Position numbers and translations under genes: made by a program | Assembly (NCBI GenBank): GCA_000934385.1 | Contig: KN880469.1 | Coordinates: forward strand, 85,449-149,448 | Direction: 5' to 3' | DNA from: Cylindrobasidium torrendii FP15055 ss-10 | Lineage: Eukaryota > Basidiomycota > Agaricomycetes > Agaricales > Physalacriaceae | DNA: 64,000 nt | Notes under the pieces: model-generated | The model's database searches: none | What the model was told of the DNA's origin: nothing | The model's input: only the letters and a program-made list of their open reading frames with translations | In this document: in pieces, positions 1 through 10,369 of the stretch | Layout: each line of letters opens with the position of its first letter | Position numbering within the stretch: position 1 is the stretch's first letter

Positions 1-94
1 AACAGTGAAGAGCCAAGAACCTCGCGCAAAAGAAGATCCGCAGAAATTATTGATAAATACGAGCACTTGTACATTCCGTTGTTATAGCCTAAGA

Positions 95-1321
95 TCATTT
101 CTTCCCCTTCCGTTTGCTAGTCTTGCTGTTCTTCGACGGAGAAGCAGGCGTCGTAGGCACTGCCGTGGAAGAAGCAGACGCTGCAGCGGGTGGTGGTACT
201 GCTTGCGGCTTTGTTGCTGCTGGCTTCGGCGTAGTAGCCTCTTTGCGATGCATGAACGACAACAAGAAGGATGCTGCACTTCCAGATGCGATGAGGAGCA
301 CGAATTTCGGTACTTTCGTTACGACGTTGTATATCTTGGCCATCCAGACGGCAAAGAATTCGATAAACCATTCGCTAAGGATGGGTTAGGACGGAGGTCT
401 ATGGGAGAAGAGCGAGAGCCTACGCAGAGCCTCCAGGCGAGAATGAACCTGTCCAAGGGTTGGTTTCGAGATATCCTTGAGTAAGGAGGAATTGGTGGAA
501 GAGGCCATCACGGATCCTAAGGGTCTGGACGGTGTAGAAACGAAGGGTCCTGCCGCGGTCCGTCGCAATGACAAGGTAAGGCGCGCTTGAGCACGAATGA
601 GCGAAGGGAATCTGGGAACTATATGCACACGCACCTCCATACATTCCACTTTGTAGTGATGTATGTGACATTGAAATAGTCGATGCGTCCCCATTTAACA
701 TGGGGCAAGTCTCCGGCGATAATGGAACGGTTGTATGCGTCGTCGAAGGACAAATCTGCGAAGCTGGAGAGACCATCTTGTCTGCCAGCTCCCGCCGTTC
801 TATAGATGTCGTTCAGGATAAGAAAGCTCAAGAAAATGGATGGACACGCACATCACCAAAGCCCATACACGGTCCTTTTCTTCTTGCTCAGTGAGTTCCT
901 CGTTGACTATTACATCCTCGTAGTTGGCATCAGTGATGAGCGGTATCCGGCTGTCCCAAGGGAGTTTCTGGGCCGAGGCGAGTTTTTCAGAGATGTTGAC
1001 GCCAAGCTTGTTGAAAAAGTTCTTCGAGACGTCCGACTCGAGCCATTTCGTCGTGTCTACCAAGTCGAGCAGGTCGGATGGACGGAACGGCTCATCTTTC
1101 TGTGCCGACGCGTCCTCGGCTGGCTCTTCGTGCAAAGGGTACTTGAAGCTAGTCTTCTCTGGTTCGCCGGAGGCCTCGAAGGCGTCATCTTGCGCGACTT
1201 GGGGTGGGGCGCGCACGGCGGGCGTGGGTACCGGCTGGCCTGGCTGCCATCCCTCCGAGAAATACTGGGCCGAAGCGGCGGTCGCGGAGAGCAGGAATGC
1301 AGCTACGCCAGAAAACTTCAT
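95..1321 (-). CDS. Secretory-pathway thioredoxin-like membrane protein
   Basis: Four exons read from the ATG at 1321 to the TGA at 95-97. The N-terminus MKFSGVAAFLLSATAASAQ is a clean signal peptide and supports this start. A middle region resembles a thioredoxin-type fold: it contains DLPHVKWGRIDYFNVTYI, followed by a strand reading APYLVIATDRGRTLRFY. I see no CxxC active site, so redox activity is doubtful. Near the C-terminus a hydrophobic stretch (FVLLIASGSAASFLLSF) should span the ER membrane. It is followed by a Pro/Ala-rich, Lys-ending cytosolic tail (KTSKRKGKK). I infer a basidiomycete ER membrane protein with a lumenal thioredoxin-like domain. No substrate or partner can be deduced. 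Confidence 0.6.
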
Positions 1322-1875
1322 AACAGATAGTAGTGGCAGAAAGCAAGGTCCGCTATCAATGACCGTGTGCTTTATTATTGTTCGGACTCGGACGAGATAA
1401 GAAGATGATGGCCGTGCCTGGATCATCATGCGCTCTCGACGCGATTTCGATTCCGGAAGACGCACAAGGTTTGCGCAAACTGTTAAAGTGGATTTTGTGG
1501 TCGTAGAGGCTGGTTTGGATCCACCATCTATCTGTAGTCCATTCAGTATAATGGCATCTGGATTCATTCAGCTGGAAGTTCGACGTTCAATCGCACTGAC
1601 AGGAATATTCCAAGGTACCTGGACGTACTACGTCGGACGTTCAGCATTTGGCGCGGCCGCAATCCACTCCGTACTCACACAGGCCGTTTCGCGTCTATGC
1701 TATTTGGGGCGTCGGCGTGATATACTGATAACTCGTACAAAACACAATGGTATATTCTCGTGTCGATGGAGGAAAGTATGAAGGAATAATCTAAAGCCTT
1801 GTAAGGCGGCTGCATGGCGTACTGCCAGTCAAGAGGGCCAGCACAAGATCAAATAAATATCGCAGCAAGGTTCTC
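1322..1875. other. Intergenic region, no gene seen
   Basis: This stretch holds the upstream region of the thioredoxin-like gene and the 3' region of the secreted-protein gene, both on the minus strand. I see no coding potential, repeat or RNA gene in it. Confidence 0.5.
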
Positions 1876-2637
1876 TCACTTGGAGGCCCCACTGATGGCC
1901 TTCGCCGCCTCGAGCCATCGCCTGTTGAAGTGCATGGAACCGTACTGGAACTCCTCCATTTGTGGGTGGGCAAGCAGCCTCTCAACGAGCTCGTCGATGT
2001 CACCAAAGCGAAGTGCAGTCCTGCATACATGTCAGAAGGCAGGGGGGAAGAGGATCTCAATGATAACTCACTTGGGCGTGAAGTGGAAGAGCTTCTCAGC
2101 AGACTGGCTGTTCTTCCACTGGACGTACCGCGGCAGGGTAACCTGGACGAGAAGGTCGCCGACGGAGTTGACGATCTTGTTGAAGACATGGCTATTGCGG
2201 AGGAACTCGCCAACACCACTGCGTCCATCATCCTGCTGGCCGCTCCAGTGCTCGTCAATGTAGACAGTGCCGTTATCACTACACGAATAAAACGTCAGAC
2301 TCTGGGGCTATCTGAGTGGCTGAAAAAATACATACGTGGTGAAAGAGCCTTCGCCGATGAGGAAGAGTGCCATCTCATGCGGGGTGAGAACTTGCTCAAT
2401 GATGTCCTCATCACCACGTCTACGCCGACGGCGGCAAGGGCTTGGGTCAGACGAGCGCTTGTCGACACTCCTCGGGAAGAGGTCGGGGTACTCCGCGCGG
2501 ACTTTCATCTCGCGAATTTGCTGGTGGCGCTTCTCCGCTGCATATTGGGGCAGACGCTCGGAGATGCGAGGGATGGCAGCAGAGGCAGTCACAAAGAGAG
2601 GAAGCGCAAGAAGAACGAGTGACTTGATGAGCTGCAT
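1876..2637 (-). CDS. Small secreted protein with dibasic and hexa-Arg sites
   Basis: Three exons start at the ATG at 2637 (MQLIKSLVLLALPLFVTASA, a typical signal peptide). An in-frame upstream Met exists but would bury this signal. The first exon contains two Lys-Arg pairs (AAEKR, SVDKR) and a run of six Arg (PCRRRRRRGDED), all plausible Kex2 sites. Exon 2 begins TDNGTVYIDEHWSGQQDD and exon 3 ends AAKAISGASK, with a stop at 1876-1878. The introns have GTATGT and GTGAGT donors. I do not recognise the family. It is probably exported and possibly processed; nothing else about function is visible. Confidence 0.55.
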
Positions 2638-2857
2638 GGTGGATTCGTCGCGACGGAGCAGGACGAAGGAGAAAACGATCTTCATACGTTCTTTTATGAG
2701 AGATGGATAGGAGCTCGGGGACATTCAGGGATTCAGTGCGGAATCATTCCATTATCTTCAGCGGATAGTTTGATTTTGTGGCGACGTACGCTGCGCTGTC
2801 ACAGAAATCCAGGGTTTGTGCCATTCTTACTTTGATGGTGTAGACGACGCAAGGGAC

Positions 2858-2865
2858 TATAAAAG
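2858..2865 (+). promoter_or_regulatory. TATA box candidate
   Basis: TATAAAAG lies 71 bp upstream of the ATG at 2929 that opens a very small spliced reading frame. The spacing suits a TATA-driven fungal promoter. Confidence 0.35.
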
Positions 2866-2928
2866 CTCTTGGATTCATTTGTATGATCTCCAGGCATGCC
2901 CGCGTGAACTTGAAGAGGAACGAAAAAA

Positions 2929-3083
2929 ATGACTTTGAACAGATTCGCCAGATTCGGCTACTGTTTGGTCAGCGCCGCGATCGCTGCGTACGTAAGATCA
3001 ACCTCTTTGCGTCTACCTTCCATCATGGTTCACCATAGACATGGGCTCTTCAATGTTCAATGCTTATCAATATAGGCAAATGA
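2929..3083 (+). CDS. Possible 36-residue peptide gene
   Basis: The frame starts MTLNRFARFGYCLVSAAIAAY and reaches a GTAAGA donor at 2992. An acceptor (CATAG) ends at 3038, and the second exon continues in phase for 14 codons to TGA. The N-terminal half is hydrophobic enough to be a signal or membrane segment. Support is a TATA box, a donor/acceptor pair and phase agreement only. It could be a decayed 5' end of a larger gene or chance. The rest of the 2638-3484 interval shows no other gene. Confidence 0.2.
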
Positions 3084-3484
3084 GTTTGCATATTGGAAAA
3101 GAAGGGTCGCCACAAGTCAATTCGAGGATAAGACTGACACTGACAGTTTGAATTATGGGGAGAGTAGAACAACATCCATATTTGAAACCGGGGTACCTAA
3201 AGGCGGAACACATTCGATAGCAATGTCGGCACCGATAGGTTGGCTGGGGTCCCCGTACCCTGCCCGTATCAGTTAGCTCCTTTTACAGCTCCTTTCAGTC
3301 CGCCACCCATTGGCCGGGCTGGGCGGGGGTTCTAGAGCTGTGATTGTGCGCCGCTCACCCTCCTGAAGTGGATATAACTGCCAGTCTCGACATGTTCCGC
3401 GCTTTTTGCACCCTCTTGTGCCCTGACAGACATAACCCACCTTCGTTTAATTATTTGGCGCGACTTCTGGTCAGCACTCTCACC

Positions 3485-5351
3485 ATGAACAACTCTGCAT
3501 TGCACGACGCGCGACTCGCATTAATATCCACGGGCGCACCTTACCTTACAACACCAACATGCATCGCAATCATCGTTCCCGTGCTGCTCCTGGTCTTTGC
3601 GTCAACGCTAGCTCATTCTCAAGAGGTCGAAGATGAGACTAAACCCGCCAAATTACCAGGAAGCTCTTTGCTGGCCATCTTCCCTTTCTTCAATCGCCGC
3701 TTCGACTTCATTAACTCAGGCTTCCGTCTGACTGGAAAGAACATATTCCAATTCAATCTCCTCCGTGTAGGTGTATTTCTCCTCGCCCGATTGACCTACG
3801 CTGACGACTGGGCCCAGAAAACAGTTGTCATCGTATCCGGAGAGACCGCGCGCACCGAGTTCTTCTCGAACAAATATTTCGATCTCACAGAGGGTGTTAG
3901 GATACTCTCAGGCGCAGTGCGTGCGCTCTACATTTCTGACCACTGCAATTAAACGGACATTCGTAGATTCCCATCATCAAAGGCGTCACGTCCGGGTCGC
4001 AGACCAAGAGGATAGCCACCATCCACAAGCGTCTTCAAGCGCTACAGCGGAATGAACCTTTAACTAGACGTGCGCACGCAGCGTTCCTCGGACCAGAATG
4101 TATCTAACTTCCTCTAGTCATGCCTCAGATGCTGGACGACGCACAGAGAATGATGGGGTCTTGGGGACAGTCTGGCCAGTTTGACCCGTTTGAGAAGATC
4201 TACGAGGTGCGCACTTGATTTTGTGCTCGATGTTCGGCTTGTCTGACGAAAAACGATAGGTCACCTTCCAAACGACGATACGCAGCTTGTCATGCTGTGA
4301 GATAGCAGACGACCCGGTCATGGTTGCGCGGCTGAAGAAGCTTTACGACAAGCTGGAGAACGGGACGACGCCAGCGACAATACTTGTGCCATGGATTCCA
4401 ACACCGGCGATGATAGCAAAGGTGTGGGCGACGAAGGAAATTTACGACATCGTTACAGCTGCCATCAAGCAACGAGAGGAAAGCGGCATCGAGCGCGATG
4501 ATACTCTTCAAATGCTTCTCGAGTTCAAAGATGAAAAGCTCATCGTTGTTGGGGTGATTACGCTGTGCGTTTGTTTCGTCTGCGCTCTGACATCCTATCG
4601 CAGTTTATAATGGGCCTTCTCGTCGCTGGTGCAAGAGCTACGGGATCTACAGGCAAGTTCAGACAAATTCCTCGCCACTACTTGTTTTAACATGGAGCAG
4701 CGTGTTGGCTTCTCACCTTCCTCGGTGGACACCACGATTGGCGGGACAAACTTCGTGAGGAACTAGAACACCTTATTTCCATCCATACACTCCTGGGCGA
4801 CGAAGACGCCTCTCTGTCCAGAAGGCTGAGCGCCATACCCTTAGAAACATGGGAGTCCTCCACACCTGTTCTCGACTGCCTCATTCGAGAGACATTGCGC
4901 CTTGCACAAACACATACAGCCATGCGTCGAAATGACGGTCCGGATGCCTACATCGACGGAAAGCGAGTTCCTGCTGGGGCGTTTGCAGTATATCCCTTCA
5001 GCGACGTCCATCTCGATGCAGCCATCTACCCCGAGCCATACAAGTTTGATCCCTCGCGCCCGCTGACGACGACGCCGCTGGGGTATATTGGCTGGGGCGG
5101 AGGTATGTCTTCAAATGCTGCGAAGAAAGGGTGGAACTCATGGAATCATAGGTCAGACAACGTGTCCTGGCCAACGCCTGGCAAGAGTAGAGCTGAAGCT
5201 CATTACTGCGATGTTTGTGCTTGGATTTGACCATGAGTTTGTGGACAAGAAGGGTGCTCCCGCACCGCTGCCCACACCAAATTGGAACGAGGTTCTTCCT
5301 CCAAGAGGGTCGTGTTATCTGAGATATTCGCGCACAAAGGTTGCTCTTTGA
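3485..5351 (+). CDS. Cytochrome P450 monooxygenase (intact)
   Basis: About eight exons give a full-length P450 of roughly 500 residues. The N-terminus has a membrane anchor (IAIIVPVLLLVFASTLA). The I-helix region reads GLLVAGARATGSTACW, so the usual acidic residue before Thr is absent, as in some P450 clans. The K-helix ExxR is in IRETLRL, and FDPSRP stands for the PERF region. The haem loop GWGGGRTTCPGQRLA supplies the Cys thiolate, and the exon border falls inside it. One intron (4653-4700) has a GC donor, AG|GCAAGT. The enzyme should be an ER haem monooxygenase using NADPH-P450 reductase. Its substrate is unknown. Pex3 follows on the same strand. Confidence 0.85.
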
Positions 5352-5523
5352 TATTTATTGTATATTTTTGTATATTTATAGGGTAGAAATGTTGATCTGT
5401 GTACAAGGTTTTTATGGATTAGGCAGGCATGACCAATGAATAGTTTACTCCGGCTTTGCTTCCCGCGTCGCAATCACAAGCTCGGGGTACCTCGGTCCTT
5501 CCCCAGCTTGGCCTCCCACCATC

Positions 5524-7087
5524 ATGCTCACTTACATCCGGGAACGAAAATACCTACACAAGGCCGGCGGTCTGCTTGCAGGGCTGTATTACACGAGGAA
5601 ATACATCTCAGAACGGATAGAGGATGTGCGGGAGACAATGGACAGAGAACGAGCTGCACGCGATGGGTGCGTCACGCGTTTCGAGCGTTTGCCACTCTGC
5701 TGATGAAGGAGCGCAAGCACTACAGATTGAAGCGCAGATTCCGGCAGACACACGAGAACATGGGCTACATGGTGATGACACTCCTCCCCACGCTGGCAGA
5801 CCAGATTCGACAGGGCATGGATGTGGAGGGGGTCATTGACGAGCTGCGTAGCCTGAAATCGGGGTCTCAGAACATGGAGTCGTCCATTGCGAGTCTTGTG
5901 TCGACAACGAGCAGTCTGGATTCACCGTCCTCGTCCTCGTCACCCAGTCTCAACGCCTCCCCGCAATTGGGACCGCAAAAGTCCAAGGCGCAGTTGTGGA
6001 ATACGACAAAGACGATGACCATCACACGACTGCTTACTATCATCTATTCCTCTACCCTGCTCTCACTCCTCACGCTCGTGCAAATGAGCATCCTTGCCAG
6101 ACATCAGTACGTCGCGGCAGTATTCCAGCAGTGCCGGGACGAGCGTCTGCGGGAAAGCATGGAGGAACAACTTTCCATAGCTTCGCTGCTCTTCAGCGGT
6201 GGTAGCGGTCTCGAAGATTTGATGTCCGGCAACATGGATGCCCTATTTCCCGACCTCGGTTCGAATCAACCTGAAGACGACGGCGCATTCCTTACCCTCA
6301 GCTGGTGGCTTCTACACGAAGGATGGCGGGATATTTCGCGCCGCGTCCGCACCGCCGTCGACGACGTCCTTGGCTCAGCCTCCCTGCGTCAAGAAATCAC
6401 ACCATCCGACTTATTTGACAAAATCCGGGATATCCGCAAGCGTGTAGAAAAGGATACGACGTTTGTGGACGCCATGTTGCCGCCGTCAGATGAAATGACG
6501 ATGTATGCGCTTGGACGAGGCGGATTCGAGCCAGCGGATGCACCACCGTCTCCCATTGTGCCCGCCTCCATTCATGAATCCGGGGAGGTATCAGATTCAG
6601 AAATGTCCTGGCTGGACTCAGCCTCACAATACTCCCTCCCTACACAATCCCAACAATCCCTTCTCTCTGGGCCGCCGTCCGAACACCGGTCGGCGACGCC
6701 TCCTACAGCAGTGGCATTGCCGCAAACGCTAGTGCCGTTGCTGGCTGAAGCACACGAAGTGTTTGCATCGCCGGATTGGAAATTGGTGCTCAAGGCGGCA
6801 TTGGATGTGGGTGTGAGTGTGTGGGAGAGTGATGCTGCCGGGGCGTGGAAGTCGACAGGGACAGTCATGGAGGAGCCGCGTCAATCCCTTGCATCCCTCT
6901 TGCCGGCCTTGGCGAAGTGGAATGTCATGTCTTTGCCGACACCGCTCGTTGATGTTAGTGTTTCTCCGCTATCTCTCAGCTGCTTGTACTGACGCGCTGT
7001 CCACAGCGGATATTGGCCACATATGAACCAACAGCGCTGAGCGCAGTGATATTTGGCAAGTTTGAGGATGAGGTCGGCGAGAGATAA
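5524..7087 (+). CDS. pex3: Peroxin 3, peroxisomal membrane biogenesis factor
   Basis: Three exons encode about 485 residues. The start MLTYIRERKYLHKAGG is followed by a membrane segment (GLLAGLYYTRKYI) that anchors Pex3 in ER or peroxisome membrane. After the first intron comes GLKRRFRQTHENMGYMVMTLL, close to the conserved Pex3 block. TKTMTITRLLTIIYSSTLL and QMSILARHQYV match the second conserved block. The last small exon ends FGKFEDEVGER. Pex3 is the docking receptor for Pex19 when peroxisomal membrane proteins are inserted. A Ser-rich insertion (SSLDSPSSSSSPS) and a Ser/Pro-rich stretch in the C-terminal half are longer than in yeast. Confidence 0.88.
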
Positions 7088-7467
7088 CAATATATACCTG
7101 ATGTGATATCTGACCGGAATGTTGATTGTATTGTATATCTCTTCAATTCGCATGCCTTAAGACAAGGGCAACTTTTCGAACGACACACTTCAAGCACAAG
7201 CACAAGGCATAAAACCAGAAGGCCAATCGTAAATGGTATATAGATAACCAGAAGGTACAAGCACCCCGTAAATGAAGAACACAACAGATATGTGAGAAAA
7301 GATCCAAGCGTAGTATGTAGTGGCAAATTTAACACACAGATAATACACGCCAGGCAAACGAGTGACAAGGGGTACAAGTAGCTAACAGACTTGGAAACGG
7401 AAAAGAGGAAAGTGTCTTGTCCGGGGATATAAATTGTTCGAGACCAAATGAACTACGCCAAGACCGT

Positions 7468-8120
7468 CTAAAGGGTGAAGAGGGCAACAATGCCGGCAAC
7501 CGCACCGACTGCGCCAGACACAGTAAGCATGGCCGCAGCGTCGGGCTCGCTCGTCGAGCTGGCGTCCGCACCGCTTGCTGTGTTTGATGCTGAACCACTG
7601 CCGGACCCAGAGCCAGAGCCAGAACTGGACCCAGTTCCCGTCGCACTGCGAAGCACCAGTCAGTCAATATGGAAGGAAGCACGAAAAAAGGAAGGCGAGA
7701 CGCACCCCGAGCCGAAGGTGGTGGTGGACGCGACCGAGGCGTCAAATGCAATGACCGTGAAGTTCTCGGTGGTGGCATAGACGTCGTTGTCATCGGAAAT
7801 GTTGGTGAACCGGTAGACGTAACCATCCCTGCAGCGTGTGAGAAAAAAGTGAAACAAGGGAAATAGAAATGGACGCACCCAGCAGGAATCTGGGGAAGGG
7901 TCATGGTCACTTCGTGGCTGGACGCGTTGATGTTGTTTTGAATCGAGAACCTGTCGTTGAAGATGGTCTTGTACAGCTCGATGTTGAACGCGGGATCCCC
8001 GGCCTCGCTGGTCCAGGAAATGGTGGCATTCGCGGAGGACATAACCTGTTCGGGCGTGTTGATCTTGAGGCCGAGAGCAGCGGCCGACGCGGCGAACGAA
8101 AGGGCGGCGAGTGCGAGCAT
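7468..8120 (-). CDS. Kre9/Knh1-like GPI-anchored Ser/Thr-rich protein
   Basis: Three exons start at 8120 with a signal peptide (MLALAALSFAASAAALG). The mature N-terminus LKINTPEQVMSSANATISW is the hallmark of the fungal Ser-Thr-rich GPI-anchored family (Kre9/Knh1-type N-terminal domain). A second exon carries YVYRFTNISDDNDVYATTENFTV. The last exon holds a Gly-Ser repeat (GSSSGSGSGSGSGS), Ser/Thr-rich spacer and a hydrophobic tail (TVSGAVGAVAGIVALFTL) as expected for GPI transfer. It should sit at the cell surface or in the wall. It is a paralogue of the next gene on the same strand, so the pair looks like a tandem duplication. Confidence 0.75.
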
Positions 8121-8549
8121 TTTTGGTTGATATATGCGCAGGCAAGAACGAGGGATGGTCGTGGAAGGAGTCCAAGGGGCGCACGAGGATTGGTTGAGAA
8201 GGTAACAAGCACGCGTGATTGATCGTGTGCCTGGAGCACGTGCAGTGGATCGACGACGCCAAGAACGCCTCTTTCGAGTTTGATTTTGAGCAAGCAATAA
8301 TTCACGAAAATTCGAAATGAAAAAGACCAGACAACACATTATCCCATGAGTATTCGTAACGTTTACAAGTAAAGCAGGACAGTGCTAAGCAGGTATAAGT
8401 CGTACAAATGTCAAAATGTAAGTTCTCGTCCACATTCCCGAGGAACCTGCGAGGGAGGCTACTTGATATTATGTAGTCCTTCCTTCCCATGAAATAGAAG
8501 AAAAAATAAATGCACGATGTGCAATTCAAGCGAATTAGATCCGCCCCAA

Positions 8550-9279
8550 TCAGAGAGCCATGAAGGCAAGGAACGCGGCAGCAACACCAGACAGCCCGGA
8601 GATGGCGAGGGTCGCAGCACCGTCAGAGTTTCCATTGAAGGCGCCGCCGCCGCTGGTGGCCGAAGTCGTAGCGCTGGTGGAGGTTGCAGTAGACGACCGG
8701 CTGGCAGAGCTGGTAGAAGATCCGCTGGTGGTAGTCGAGGCACTGGCCGAGCCAGAGGTCGAAGAATCGGACCTGCAAGCAGGTCAGCAAGGCTGCATAA
8801 AGCAACATAGTATGAGCACGCACGACGAAGCAGAGTCGGAAGAGGAAGCCGAGTCTGACGACGCAGTGGACGACTCGGATGCCGAAGACGAGGAAATAGG
8901 GTCAGCGACGGAAAATTGGGTCGTTTCGGTGTAAACTTGGTTGACATTGCCGATGTTGACAAACTGAATGCTGTACCCGTCACTACATATCTCACTGTCA
9001 GTTCGAATGGTCTAGAGGCGAGAAATGCGCGACGCACCCTGCAAGCACGCGGGGCAAGGTCAGGGTGACCGACTTGACGAGAGCATTCTGGTTGTTCGCA
9101 ATACCGTATTGCCTGTTGAATGACTCGTTGATGAGGTAAATCGAGAAGCTGGGGTCCTTTGCGTCTGCCTCCCAGGTGATGGTGATTTCAGAGGAAGAGT
9201 ACACCTGCTCCGTCGGCGAGTTGATCTGCAGTGCCAGTGCGGAGGCGACGAGCGAAAGGAGAACAGAGATAGAACGCAT
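8550..9279 (-). CDS. Kre9/Knh1-like GPI-anchored Ser/Thr-rich protein, paralogue
   Basis: Three exons run from the ATG at 9279 to the TGA at 8550-8552. The signal peptide MRSISVLLSLVASALA is followed by LQINSPTEQVYSSSEITITW, homologous to the neighbouring gene. A middle exon carries GYSIQFVNIGNVNQVYTET. The Ser/Thr-rich spacer leads to a GPI-type tail (LAISGLSGVAAAFLAFMAL). Exon number and intron positions match the neighbour, which supports local duplication. The Ser-rich spacers differ in sequence, suggesting the stalks change freely while the N-terminal domain is kept. The likely role is at the cell wall or surface. Confidence 0.75.
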
Positions 9280-9540
9280 GATTATGGCGGGGGATGGCGA
9301 TATAGAAACGAGTGACGACTTTTCTCACGAGGGGGAGAAGAGAAACTTGGATTTGGAACGATCGCGCGCTTTATGCCCCTTCTCGGCATGTGCGGATCAA
9401 AAACACACACGCCCTGCCAATAATTTCCAGGCCCGCCCAGGAGTGACGAGACACGGTGGCGTGATGAGCGGTCAAAGTACTCGATCACACAATGGAAATC
9501 ACCGACTAAGTTCATTTTCTGATTATCGTGTTTAATCACA

Positions 9541-10140
9541 CTACTCCTTCGATAGCTCGAAAAAGGGATATCCATTGGCCTCATCTACCGCAACGTAGAA
9601 CGTTGTGCGATCTTGCTTGTTGAGAATGCTTCAGCCTCAAAGGCAGGTCAGGCTGCCACCGGTCCCAGTCAGTTACAATGCCGGTACTCATCGTTCATCG
9701 TTCACTTGCATTAGAAAAGGAACTTGCGCCCGAAGGCGACAATATCACCCTTGCGATCTACTGCCTCCCTTGCACTCTCAGCATCAGCAGTAATGAAGGG
9801 GTCGAGGTGCCCAGATTTCCCGGGGAAAGTCGTTGTACAGCCATCAGGGACGGTGGCCATGATGCCGTACCTGTCGGCGCGCGTCTCTACGACATAGAGG
9901 TATGCAGAGTCGTGATAGCGTTACCCACAATGTGTTCCCATTGTTCAGTCTTAGTCAGCAGCAAAATCACGTGCGCCGAATCAAACCAAACTTGCCATCT
10001 CGTCACTTGCGTGATGATGAGCCCCGTGGCCACCGCAGGATTGGTGCGCCATGTGCCGTGATGTCTACTATCCGACCGTACGACATAAACTGCGAGGAAG
10101 AAGGCAGCAGAGCCTGCAAGGCGGTCTTTACAATGTTCCG
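9541..10140 (-). pseudogene. Relic of an old yellow enzyme (NADH:flavin oxidoreductase)
   Basis: Three minus-strand pieces resemble the OYE family. The clearest is an open stretch from about 9914 to 9711 with AYLYVVETRADRYG, then DPFITADAESAREAVDRKGD and IVAFGRKFL, matching the C-terminal barrel and phosphate-binding region. The next piece reads DLPLRLKH, and the last reads NKQDRTTFYVAVDEANGYP and ends at 9541-9543. Neighbouring pieces are in different frames: there is one extra T in a T-run at the FLF-stop, and one extra base after DLPLRLKH. A weaker N-terminal-like piece (IVKTALQALLPSSSQFMSYG) lies near 10130-10070 and is followed by stops. About half the barrel is missing, so I call it a pseudogene. 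The rest of 9280-10369 shows no gene. Confidence 0.6.
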
Positions 10141-10369
10141 TCACGTATGATTAGTGCGATAGCCTGTGATCACGAGTACACACTTTCGAAGGACGCCCAC
10201 ACCAAGACGCCGAAAGAGACCTTTTGTACTACCACCATCAAAGAAGCGTTCATGCCTCGAGGCTCCATTATTACGACCTATCGTGGCGAGTACATATGGC
10301 GGTGACATAGAAAAGGCGTGAGAAGGAACCTCCTCACTCACCATCATCTCCTACTTACTCCTCGGGAAA

